Below are positions 51,401-62,151 of a stretch of DNA of 64,000 bases, piece after piece. Under the pieces are notes generated by a model that saw only the letters and a program-made list of their open reading frames with translations, did not search any database and was not told the DNA's origin. Every line of letters starts with the position of its first letter. The stretch's first letter is position 1. The DNA lies in the NCBI RefSeq assembly GCF_900963305.1, contig NC_042518.1:62001-126000 (forward strand). The letters run 5' to 3'. Position numbers and translations under genes: made by a program. This stretch comes from Echeneis naucrates (lineage: Eukaryota > Chordata > Actinopteri > Carangiformes > Echeneidae).

Positions 51401-54400
51401 ATCTGCCTGAGACTTCATCCACCAGCTGCTCCCACCCATTGGAGTCCTGGGGGGGTAATTCATCGTTATTTGAAATGAATGATTATCCCAGCAGTTCTGC
51501 CCATTCACTCAGAAACATACAGGACTGATCCAGAGAGTCTGATTGGCTGTGACATCACCCACCAGAGCTAATAGGAGCGTCCGATGTGAAGACGCGACTC
51601 TAGACGTCACTATCAAAGATGGAGGATGAGATTGGAGAGCTAAACACACAGAAGGAGTCAGAGAGTCGGACTGATCCAGATCAGTCTATTTCTGAAATCC
51701 TAACAGCCCCAAGACCAGCTGATGAAGGAGGAAACACTTTCTGTGTGTTTATGGGCTCAGATCTTCTCTGGTCCACTAACTCTCCTCTTCAATTGAAGTA
51801 AAATTTTCCGTTTGGTGTCAGACAGTCAGTTCAATATGAAATCAGCTTCTCTGTAAATTCAACACAGTGTCTCCTCATGTAGGTCCAACAGTTAGCTAAC
51901 TGTTAGCTAACAGCTGCTCTCCCTCATTACTCTGAGACTTTGGTTCCCTGTTGGTTTTGGGACATCTGGTGTCCCAGAGGCTCAGCTGTGGGTGTGAGGA
52001 CATTTGGACTTTATTTCATGTGAAGCATCATGTGACTGTGATGTCCCTGAGCTCTGAACCCTTTAACACGTACCTGAGAGGAAGCAGGGGAGAGAAGGGG
52101 TGAGGGGGGGGTTTGCTGTCCCCCTTTCCTCCCTTTGGGCGGGGTGCTGAGTCCAGGGGGGGGGGCCTGGGGGCTGCGGGGGTCGGCCCAGCTGGTCTGT
52201 CCAGTAACAGGGTGGTAATAAAACACCTTCCCACTGTCCTGGTCAGTGTGAACCTGCACAGACAGACGGAGCGTTCAGATGCTTCACATTTATCAGGTCC
52301 AGACTCAGCCTCGCACTCATTTATGTCAGAAAAACCAGAATCAAGAACATTTTCCCTCCCACCAACATTATTAAGTCTGAAATGTCTCTGAAAAGCCAAC
52401 GACAGTCAGCTGTTCATCCGATCTTTACTCAACAAACTGATCAGATTCCAGCTAATTAAACTTTAATGATACAGGGGAGTCAAACTAAATTCTCCACATC
52501 CAGGATCAGCTGAAACAGGAGCAGAGGTCAGAGGTCACCCTACCTGCCACTCGTCCAGCGGACTGAGGGGGGAGGCGGGGCTTATCATGCTGGAGGACGA
52601 GACTGAAGACAAAGGAGTGAGGCCTGCAGATGATGGAGCAGAGTCAAGAGGAGGAAGAGGGGCTGTTTTCTTCAGAGAGGAGACGTTAGCGTAAATGGGC
52701 GAATTAGGGCTGAGTGGGGATTGGGCCTACAGAGAGAGAGAGAGAGATGTGATGTCAATAATCAGAAGATGTTCTGTGCTGTGATTTGATCAGTGAGTTT
52801 TGTTAAAAAAAAATTTCAGTTCAGTTTTTTTCTCTTTTCTCTGAATCTCCTAATGATCTTAGTCGGGGTGGAGTGGGCTGCCATCCGTCAGGAAGTGCTC
52901 CACCTATGTTTTATAAACACACACACACTAAACAACAGTGCTCAACTGGCTGTGACGTCATTAAAACCTGGTTTAGTGAAACAAATCTGTGACATCACAA
53001 CACCACGGCAAGTTTTTGGATCTTTGTCGCTGAGAACAGATCCCCCCACACACACACACACACAGTTTCCGAGTGTGTGTGGCAGTTATTAACACACTTT
53101 ACTTACAAATTAAAAGACGACAAGAAAAGTTGAAAAGAAAGATGTGTGAATATGTTACCTTGCAATGAAACTCACCTGATCCTGATCCTGACAGCCATAG
53201 TCACCGTGACACTGACAGACCTGGTTCAGGATCAGGTGTCTCTTTAAATGTTTAACTGACAGTTAGTCAGAGGTCAGAGGTTAAACTCCACCTTAATGCA
53301 TCACTTCACATTAACCTGCAGGTCTCCAGTCAGCTGAGACAGGTACAAACCAGGATCTGGTCTAACCCTGATAACAGAGGCATGAGGAGCTTCAGCAATC
53401 AAAAGTTTGTTCAGACTTACCCAGATTGCTTCAGTGTTTTCAGTCTTTCCAGAATCTAACTCAGCTAACAAGTCTTTGTCTCTGTCTTCTCGACTGGAAC
53501 TGGAAGTTGTTGTCAGACTACAGCTCAGTTCTACAGCCCCGCCCACATGAAAATTGGCCCAGCCCATCTGCACCGTTCAGACATGGAGAGTATCTGATGA
53601 TAAAAACCTTTTTCCTAACCCGGGACCTTTGCAAGGACCCTTTTATATACCTGCCTCTCCCCAAAGAGGTTTACATTTGTGTGGATAAGAAAACACTTCA
53701 AGGAAAATATTTATGGACTAGAACTTCCTCATTGGGTCCTAAAGCCTCTCCTGAATTTCAAGAAGCTTCCTCAAGAAATTTTATGACATTTTGTCCTGGA
53801 ACATTTTCAACGACTTACAAACTCAACACACACACACAGACAGACTGTCAGATATCATCAGGTCCTTAGGGAGCTGCTGGTTGTTCAGGAAACATTCTAC
53901 AAACTGCTCATAAACACTGAAACAATCCGAAATACTTTCTCAACAAAATGTTTAACTTTAAGGCAGTGTTCAACCGGAGTTTAATTGTGACCATATATGT
54001 GTGTGTTAGATAAATCCTGTTGTTACATCAGCTGATCAAAGTTTATTTATATAATATTATGTGGCCAGCGGGTGGAGGGATACAACCACAGACATAACCT
54101 GCTCCGGGGGCCCCTGACGGCCCCTGAAGACAGCTCATTAAGGTAAAGTCAGAATCTGTTCCTGGTCATGTGACTCATTGTTGTTGTTCAGTCTCTGAAG
54201 CTAAACAAACATAAACCAAAAGCTTTTTACAGTTTACACACAGAAGTGATACATGAGACTGTCAGAAACCAGTCAGACCTGTCTCACACAGACACACAAG
54301 TGTCAGGTTACTGTGTTTCCTGTCTCTTCCTGCAAGCGTCGCTGCAACATCAACCACTCGCTGCTTCCTGTTTGATCCTGAACACATCCTGCTGACATCA

Positions 54401-56307
54401 GGACCCCCCCCCCCAGCTCTGAGACGGTTGAACTAGATTACAACATTCACAATAAATAAATAAGTTAAATAACAGATGAACAACAGATGAGTAAAATGAT
54501 TTAAGTGTTACGGCCCCATGTGTTCCTTTCAGCTGCACACAGGCGCTCCTGGGGATCATGGAGATCCACCTGGGGGGCAGGAAGGTCCTAAAAGCTTCAG
54601 AAGGGGCAGAAGCTTCAAACACGGGACAACTCGACCTTCAAGTGTTACTCATCTTCTAATTTCATAGTGTTTTCCATGCTTTTGATTTGTTGTCCTGATC
54701 ATCTATATTTTAATTGAATAATTTATGGACTGTTTCATTTTATAGCCATCTGATTGGTTTATGTCGGGTCATAATAAATAAAATAATGAAAGGAAAATCA
54801 ATATAACAGCAATAAAATCAAATAACATCAGCCTGAAAATCAAACAAATGAGAGCCAGTTGAACAAGTAAGAGGTCAAATGTCAACGGTTTCAGCTCTCG
54901 TGAGAGGAAATAGCTTTTTCTGCTTCATGGCAGGAAACGACAAACTGCAGAGGGCTTTTACTTTTCAAAGCAGTTTGACCCCAGAACATCTTCTCCTCGT
55001 CAGAATTGAGGAGCCACCTCTGCTGAGTTTACTGCCACTCAGCCACAGTTAAACTGGACTTCAGACATCAGATCAGGCCTCAGGTGTCTTACCTCTGTGG
55101 AGGGCGGTGCAGGAGCAGGTTCAGGTGGTAATCCAGGACTGACTCTTTCCCCAGCTAGAGTCTCCAGGTCCAGGTTCAGGTCCGATATGGACTCGTAAAT
55201 GTGGTTTGAATTTTCCTCCTTCAATGATTCCTCCATCTCCTCCTTCTCCTCCTCCTCACTCATCTCCTCCTCTTCCAACTCTATTGATGACTCCTGGTCG
55301 TCATGACAACCTGTAGACAGTGAGGACATACTGTGGATGTCGTTGTTGGGGGGAACTTCAGGGACCACTGGTGTCTCCACAGGAATGGGGTGGGTCTGGG
55401 ACCATGATGTAAGGAGGGGATCAGCTGGACTGAAACCGGGAACATGAAGGTTCCCAGAGTCCCTGTGGTCCTCCAGGGGCCCTGGCAGGTGGGCCTGGTT
55501 TTTACTGGGGGCACCATTGGCCATGTTTGCATTCCTGCTGGTTGCTGTGGTCCCAGTCTCAGCTGCAGGGTTGACAGGATGCCTTGGAGTTGTCACCATT
55601 GGAAGTGACAGATCATGGAAGTCCAGTGGGACACCAAAGGTTGACAAGCGGCTCTCAGTCTTGCGATGCCGTGTGGTGGCATCAGGTCTGAGTCGGATTG
55701 TCACCTCATCACCTGGTTTGGTTCTTGTACCGCTAGACTCTTCTAGAGTCTTTGGCACGGGAACGGGCACAGGAACAGGGACTGGCATAGCCACAGGGAC
55801 CAGCACTGGTTCAGATTCAGGTGGATCAGTGAAATCCAGAGGTGAGGGGAAGTCCGCTGGCAGCTCCTTGACATATTTGGCAGGGATGTAAAAGGGCTTG
55901 GAGCTGGAGTCACTCCGGACCTGCCACCAGTGGTCATTGGTCTTAGCCAGCAGGATGTAACGTTCATTGGGTTTGATGGAAACCAGAAACCCATCCCGGC
56001 CATGGTACTCGTACTCAAACTCCACCAGGACCAAACCTAGACCTGAAAGACCAGGTTCAGATAAAAGTGTTAATTATGAGAACAAATGCTGACCCTTACT
56101 CTGATGGTACGACTGCCTTTGTTATGCTACAGCTAACACTAGCACTTCTACTGTTACTGATGACATCACTGCTACAGCTAAAACTGTTACTACAGTTAAT
56201 GCATTAGTTATAGCATTTCTGACAGAGCTGAAAGATTGACAATAATTTAGTTTGTAAGAATAACACATGAACTCACCTCTGCCAATAATGGAGGATGTAG
56301 TCGCCAT
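45498..56307 (-). CDS. arhgap27: Rho GTPase-activating protein 27
   Basis: Multidomain GAP that switches off Rac/Cdc42-type GTPases and is linked to clathrin endocytosis. Nineteen exons: 56307-56277, 56042-55093, 52726-52544, 52253-52074, 51446-51282, 51177-51127, 51055-50996, 50733-50662, 49576-49509, 49436-49349, 49155-49054, 48855-48757, 48679-48607, 47582-47466, 47353-47255, 47165-47088, 46803-46669, 46051-45946 and 45675-45498; 944 residues (human 889). Order: SH3 near 12-75 (EFEYEYHGRDGFLVSI), acidic linker, WW1 (VFYYHPVTGQTSW), WW2 (GRFYYYNPRTQATAW), PH (about 565-700), RRPTLQSVKEKGYI, then RhoGAP with the Arg finger in GIYRVSGNL (about residue 788), ITGALKLFLRELPEPLF and NRMSVQSIAIVFGPTLLRP. 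The human third WW-like segment was not seen. ARHGAP12 and ARHGAP9 are relatives, but detail and synteny favour 27. Confidence 0.92.
47647..48275. mobile_element. MITE with TACCATATTTT termini, in arhgap27 intron
   Basis: Exact 11-bp terminal inverted repeats TACCATATTTT / AAAATATGGTA bound a 629-bp non-coding element, and a second inverted pair (ATTATAAGG) lies just inside. The interior has several AACGTT/AACATT repeats (about 47830-48060) that may be a second, nested element. A target-site duplication is not clear (TTTTGACC against TTTTCATT). Confidence 0.65.
49603..49631. repeat. (GT)n microsatellite
   Basis: GT repeat in the arhgap27 intron immediately upstream of exon 49576-49509. Confidence 0.85.
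49788..49810. repeat. T homopolymer
   Basis: Uninterrupted run of about 22 T in the same arhgap27 intron; on the transcribed strand it is a poly(A) run and may mark an old retro-insertion. Confidence 0.7.
50249..50645. repeat. Minisatellite, 11-bp GTGGGACAGGT-type units
   Basis: About 400 bp of 11-bp units (GTGGGACAGGT, GTGGGGCTGAG, ATGTGGGACAG variants), arranged in longer blocks that recur. It lies in the arhgap27 intron, its edge only about 17 bp from the donor of exon 50733-50662. All minus-strand frames are nearly open (Pro-His-Leu-Ser type), an effect of the repeat composition. Confidence 0.9.
53421..53573 (-). other. arhgap27: Possible alternative first exon of arhgap27, SH3-less form
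   Basis: ATG 53573 opens a 51-codon stretch (MQMGWANFHVGGAV ... DLLAELDSGKTENTEAIW) that ends at a good GTAAGT donor in phase 0, exactly the phase needed to join the exon at 52726. Used as a first exon it would replace the SH3 domain and acidic linker. SH3-less ARHGAP27 forms are known in mammals, but no promoter motif was recognised here. Confidence 0.35.
53574..55092. other. Large arhgap27 intron, right part
   Basis: No exon was seen. It contains a CA run at about 53828-53840, a C10 run at about 54405-54414 and AT-rich DNA with ATAAAT-type repeats around 54770-54830. Confidence 0.4.
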
Positions 56308-56527
56308 GGTGACAGCCCTGGGCTCTTCAGGCCCTGCCCACACACGTATATATACTGGTGACACAGGATGTGAGGGGTCAAAGGTCCCAACTGATCATCA
56401 ACTCCCTTTAAAGAAGAAAATCCAAATCACATTCAACAAAAAAACTGTGGAATATAGTGTTACCATGGCAGCGAGAAAGCAGAATAATGTCAGATGTAAC
56501 ATAAAATCTGTCACTCCACTTGTCAAG

Positions 56528-57105
56528 ACCAGTGGTAGCTGGTCAGTGGAGGGTGCTAGGGCGCCCCCCCCAATCAAATCAAGAGATGAAAATCAAAAGA
56601 AAAAACAAACATGCTGTAAGATGTAAATAATTATTAAAACATGGTGTTATTTCAGTCTGTGGGTGACTGTCAATAGTAATTATATTGTTGTTTAAATATT
56701 TATTTGGTTCTAAAATGGTTTATTCACTTCCTGAAGTGAAGGTTGCCAGTAAAACAGAATCCAGTGTAAGCCCTCGAACATTTGATAAGCATGTGACCTG
56801 AGGCTCTCTTTTAATTGGTTTGAATTTGATTCTTCATGGAGCGCTGCTGCGTGTGTCCGGTAAACGCCAAAGAAACATCAGCAGCGAATCAGCGATTAGT
56901 GTGTGTGGTTTTTTTCTCTCTAACGTGATTTGACAGTTCATTTTCTGGTCTTTTTTAGCTGAGCAGTAAGTGACGGACACAAACAATACGAAGGAAACTA
57001 AACTAAATTTACAAAGGCCGTATTGAACCATGTCTTCTGTGTACCGTTACACCCCTATATATGCCAAAGTAAATTGTGCCCCACAAAAATCTTTTAGCAC
57101 CAGCC
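56528..57105. mobile_element. Possible hAT-like non-autonomous element
   Basis: The left end CAGTGGTAGCTGGTCAGTGG with GGGCGCCCCCC nearby resembles the CAGTGG(C/T)GGCTGGT termini of fish hAT-like elements. The right end, reverse-complemented, gives GTTGGTGGGGCTGGTGCTAA, an imperfect match. Limits are approximate and no transposase was recognised. Confidence 0.35.
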
Positions 57106-58179
57106 CCACCAACTCCCCCTCTATCACTTCAACCTCCTCCATCATTTCCCACCTTATGAGAAACTCATAACTCATGAGACAGAGTACAGGAGTACCAACA
57201 CACACACACACAGAACAATAGCAGGAGGCCGCTCTCTGGCCTTTTCTGTTTATAAAGGGAAGAGAGTTCTCTTCCTGTCTGCCATAAACCCCGCCCATCT
57301 GGCTGTGTAGACCCCACCCATCAGTGACATCACATAATGTGTGTGTGTGCTTCCTGTCTTTGTAGAGGAACAATGGTGTGCCTGCAGTCAACGTGTTCAT
57401 GGTGGAGTTGAAGAACTCAAGGTCTAAAGTTCTGGTCTGAAAGTCTCATCTTAAGTGTCTGTTGTCTTTAAGTAGGAACATGGACATGGATCTGTAGTCC
57501 ACCCATACCTGGGTGTCATGGTTGCCATGGTAACAAAGACAGGAACTTTAAGTTCCTGAAGTAAATAAACTTCACTTGATCCCAGTGGAACATTGGCCCT
57601 TTAAGAGTTTTGCTCTGACTCACCTGAACAGGTGCTGGAATGTAAACCCCCCCTCACTCTGTTTGTCTCTGTCTCTGAGCCACACCCACACCGCTGGGCA
57701 GGTATGTAACACGCACACTCATACACACAAGTAACACATGTCCATCAACCAATCAGGAGAGGTGAAAAACTAAAAGGAACATCTCTAACAAATGTTTCTG
57801 CTCCCAGAGACGCTGCATCACATGACGTCATGAATCCATCAGCCAATCAGGATTTGAGTCTGTAGATATGCTCAAATTCAACAGTGTTGTAACAGTATAT
57901 GCACACACACACACACACAGAAACAACACACTGAGTTGACTGCTCCCACAGGCGACACATTGTGTGTTTCAATATTTACACCACAAATACAGAAATCCGG
58001 CTTCCTGATTGGCTGTCAACTGTTACGCATCAAACCGTTAAGGTCAGCTATTTCCACTGCTGAGCAATCTATTGTTACCATAGCAACGGGACTCACAGTT
58101 CCCATAGTGGACCTCCAAAACCTCTTCAAAACCTTATGACCTGGCCAGTCTTAGTTTAGGTTTGTTATTTATCAAAATC

Positions 58180-58390
58180 TTTCTCTTTCTCACCCTGGAC
58201 AGGTCTGTAGTCCATCACAGAGACAGACAGAGACCAACAACCGATCAATGTAGGTGTGTCTGCCTTTGGACTGTTGGAGGAAACTGACACAGAATCGGGC
58301 AGAACACACAAATTCAACACGAATCAAACTCACAACCTTAATTCTATGACCCAGCAGTGCTGACTGCTATACCGCAGAGCTGCCCCTTAA
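58180..58390 (+). repeat. Common teleost dispersed repeat
   Basis: CACCCTGGACAGGTCTGTAG, GACAGACAGAGACCAACAAC, TTTGGACTGTTGGAGGAAAC and a terminal ACTGCTATACCGCAGAGCTG follow the block order of the copy at 13780-13997 and are better preserved at the 3' end. Confidence 0.7.
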
Positions 58391-59243
58391 CTAAAGCCTA
58401 ATATTAAAATATAATAGATACTATATAGTATCTATTGTAGTAATAGATACAATAGAACAGAATACTTATTTTCTTCTACTATTTATGGGAACATGCTCTC
58501 CCAACTACAATAGGGTGCCACAATAATAATGATGAATAAATTCAACAGTAAATATATCCAGAATGAATCAAACATAAAGATTCACCACTTCGCATGTAGC
58601 TGCCATGATGTTTGAGAAACTTACAACTTATTCAGTCACGCAGCAACCTTTTTCATCACACTATGTCTCATTTCTCATTCTCTTTTTTGTAATGACAAAT
58701 ATATCATGTTAAAATCTTCTCGTTTCGTTTCCAGAACATTTTTAAAACTGTATTCAATTTTCAGCATTTATCTTGAAATTTAATACAACACACTGATGAA
58801 ACACAACATGTACAGTGAAAACCTGCTTCTGAAGCATCTGAAAGATCAAAGATACCTTTATCATTTTCACAAAAAGCGTTCAACAGGCTCATCGTAATCT
58901 GGCTATTTCAGGGCAAAGACTCAGTTTATTGTGTGTAAGTAGGACATAGTCCCTGAACTAAACACACCCTGTGACACATTCCAACCACACACATACACGC
59001 ATACACACACACACACATACACACACTAAGGTAAAGCTCAAAGTTTCACACCATAATTAGTTGTCCCTGTTATGGAGACTTTCAGGTCCCCATAACATAG
59101 GTTTTTACAAACACAGTGAAGATTTGCTTTCTTTCGGGTTTTTCAGGTAAATAAGTTTGAAAATTAAACAAGTTCAAACCAGCAAAACAAAACAACAACA
59201 AACACACGAGACGGCGAGACTTGGCCCATTTAAGGTGTTTTAC

Positions 59244-59268
59244 CTGCAGTAGAATCTGATCCTGCCAT
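59244..59268 (-). other. arhgap27: Possible distal alternative first exon of arhgap27
   Basis: ATG 59268 encodes MAGSDSTA plus one base and ends at a GTAAAA donor in phase 1, the same phase as the proximal first exon (56307-56277, MATTSSIIGR). Joined to exon 56042 it would read MAGSDSTAGLGLVLVEFEY. The human protein starts MAAD..VYVLVEHPFEY, a comparable length. A CT-rich stretch lies just upstream. Confidence 0.45.
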
Positions 59269-60400
59269 CCTGCTTTTTGTGTTTTTTACTCTGCTCGTCC
59301 TGAATGGGCGAGTCCAAATCACAGAAACAGGTTCCTGTCTCTCTCTCTCTGGCTCAACCCCTCCCTGACCTGCTTGTCCCAGCTTGCTCCCCCCATTGAG
59401 GACACATCCTGTCTGACAGATGCAACACAGCAGCACCCTCTGCTGGCTCTTTGTTATGCAAGGTGCCTGCTCTATAGATTTAATTGCACTTTTTAAAGCC
59501 CTTCAACCCAAACCCAGGTAACCAGGACAGGGACCAGGACTGGAGTTATAGACCAGAGATCAGACTATCTGTCCCACAGCTGAGTTCTTCAGTGTTTGTA
59601 CAGGCACCTGTCTGTGCTTTAGTCACACACAACAAATCAGTCCGACCTGCTGCGTTCGCTCTCCTGATTGGGTGGATTTGTCTGTCAATCACACACAAAC
59701 CAGCCCAAACCAGTGTGTAGTTGCTTGTGTGTTGTTTATTGTCACACTGAATAGTTTGTTGCTGTATATCAAAGCTTTGATCACATGTCCACACATGACC
59801 TTGAATCTTTAATCTGTGTGTGATCACCTGCTGAGTGTGTGTTTTACAGGAATACAGATCAGACTGTAGATGTGTCTCAGTGTCTCTGATGTCCTGGACC
59901 AGCCGGCGGCTCCACTGTCTGTAGTCATAAGTCAGACTGTGTTGAAGTCTATGGGAAAATGTCCCTCCTCCTCCTCAGTAAAACTTTTCCTGATGAGTTT
60001 ATGGTCTCAGTCTGAAATACAACATGATGTTCATTTTTTATATGATGCTCCATTTAGAGGGAAACAGAGCAAGGGGGGGAGGAGTTAGGGGCGGGACTAC
60101 TGTGTGACTGACAGACTGGACCACCCAATCAAGATAAATAACAGAGCAGGTCAGGTTCACCTTCTCCTCTCAATACAGATTCTACAGGTTTGCATGTGTT
60201 ATCACAAAATAAATGCTCATTAAATTTCTCTGAGTTGTTCTTGTTATTATACTCTCAGAATGTTATTTGTTATTCTTCTTTCATTCTATTATATCATTAT
60301 GTCACATATAGAAGAAATACATTTGACATGATGTCATGTCTCCATTCCTCCCCCTCTCTGCTCTATCCGGTCTGCCAACTCCTCCTCCCCCTCTCAGCTG
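59269..60400. other. Spacer between arhgap27 and samd14
   Basis: Head-to-head intergenic region. No coding exon or strong repeat was recognised; short ORFs have no family likeness. Confidence 0.4.
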
Positions 60401-60479
60401 TCCTTGGTGCTGCCCCCACCCTCCTGAAGGCTGCTCTGTTCTGCTGAGTAGCGGTGACCCAGCATCCCTCCCCCTCCTG

Positions 60480-60654
60480 CCGACTCATCCTCCTGACGGT
60501 GTGGAGATGAGCTGAGACCCGGAGCAGGGACTACAGAGCCCACAATCCTTCTGCCACAGCCCGGACCGCTAAGCCTGAGCCCCGTGGAACTCTGGGAGCA
60601 GGATCGGGATCAGGACAGACCTGCCATGACAACCAGAGAGGGAGAGAGAGAAAG
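60480..60654 (+). other. samd14: Probable 5' UTR exon of samd14 with a uORF start
   Basis: GC-rich stretch ending at a strong GTGAGT donor (60655). An ATG at 60626 opens a short reading frame; spliced to the acceptor before 62139 it gives a 12-codon peptide (MTTREGERESNC) and TGA, so it is not the main start. The left limit is approximate. Confidence 0.5.
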
Positions 60655-60736
60655 GTGAGTTTATCTGCCCCCCCATCTCTGTCATCACTGAGCTCACCCT
60701 CATCTTCATTCTCCATCTTCTCCTGTCAAACAACAT

Positions 60737-60790
60737 CCTCCTCCTCCTCCTCTTCCTCCTCTTCATTCTTCTCCTCCTCTTCCTCCTCTC
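60737..60790. repeat. CTC/TCC trinucleotide run
   Basis: CCTCCTCCTCCTCTTCC-type repeat in the first samd14 intron; the Ser-rich ORF across it is an artefact. Confidence 0.8.
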
Positions 60791-60929
60791 TCAGTCTGAC
60801 GCTGCATTTTCTTGATGGAGAGCTTGTGTGTGTGTGTGTTTGCATGTCTGTGCCTCGGTGTGTGTTAAGGTTAAACACAAGAAAAAATATGGTATCGCAC
60901 AAAGACTGGGCAAGTGTAACACACAACAC

Positions 60930-62138
60930 ATCATGACTCTAACACTACACAACACTGCATCAAACAACGCTAAAGGGCATTAATTCACAATATAACGTGC
61001 ATACAACCAAATAACCGTGACACAAAAATGTTTCACAAATCACAGGACATAACATGAAGCTGACACACAACTCGAAAGCATATACAACATAACAAGGTCA
61101 GAGATTAGGTATAGGAACACAACCCAACAACACAACATAAGACATGAAACCACACGACGCAGCAACACCCGTAACACAAGGCATCACACATGCAACAAAT
61201 AGTAGACAATATAAAAACTGTGCTTCTGTTGTGCGTCTGTGGTTGGGCCCACCCCCAGTCCGGAACAGGACATCCACAGGCTCCATCTGTTTCCTGGAGG
61301 CGGGGCAGCGCCATCCCCCCCACCCGTTTGTGTATTTGTTCCTTTAGTGTGTGTCAATCTGTTCAATACACATCAGTCTATCACTGTCACACAAAAGAGC
61401 CATCACATATAACAAACACAACACAAAAGGAGGAGGAAGAATAGCAGAATTCTGGGAGCAGATCTCACTACATCTCTTGATGGCAGCGCAGGTGGTTTAT
61501 TTGTTAGTGCACTTCCCGCGTTATCCTGGATTTGACCCCGATCTTTGCTGCAGGTCTCCTGTCATCAGGTGAAAAGCCTCCGCCCCACCTGTCGGGCCCC
61601 TAACCCCACTCTAACCCTAACCCCAGTGATGGTCTCATGATATATTTGGTTAAAGCCCACATGTAGGTCTGACTGGTGTGTCCAAACAAAATGGGCCAAA
61701 TGTCTGTCTTCTTCTGTTGGGACACTTTCTGCTGTCTGGACTCCCTTATTTCTGGGAACCAACACAAATTCTCCGGACTGCCATAATCCTGATGGGGGGG
61801 CACTTGGACTCATGCCCTCCCATGTGACAATGGTCAATTCCCTAAATAAAGATCAACAAACAATTTACCGGTGGGGTGTGGGGGCTGGTGATAGTCACAG
61901 ACTATGAACACACACTGAAACAATTAAACTTTTAGCTGCAAGAAGAAAATGGCATCAATTTCATAAAAAGTTGTGACTCCTTCAGACAAATAAAAGTTTA
62001 TCTCTGCGTGTTTTTTCCATGGCAAAAGCATCACAGTATCAATGGTTCCTCAGGGTGTTTATGTTTTTGACCCTTCTGTGTCACTATAATCTGACTCATT
62101 GAATGTTGTTGTCATTGTGTGTCTTTGTGTATGAACAG
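60930..62138. other. samd14 intron 1, remainder
   Basis: No exon was seen. It includes a tRNA-headed repeat fragment at about 61485-61560 (GCGCAGGTGGTTTATTTGTT, then GATTTGACCCC), an ACA-rich stretch at 60910-61170 and A/T-rich DNA. Confidence 0.4.
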
Positions 62139-62151
62139 CAACTGCTGAGCA

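Larger units (their letters stand above)
56308..59243. other. Upstream region of arhgap27
   Basis: No coding exon was recognised. It contains a possible MITE (56528-57105), a CA run at 57905-57922 and a dispersed-repeat copy (58180-58390). If the distal first exon at 59268 is used, this is its intron. Confidence 0.4.
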
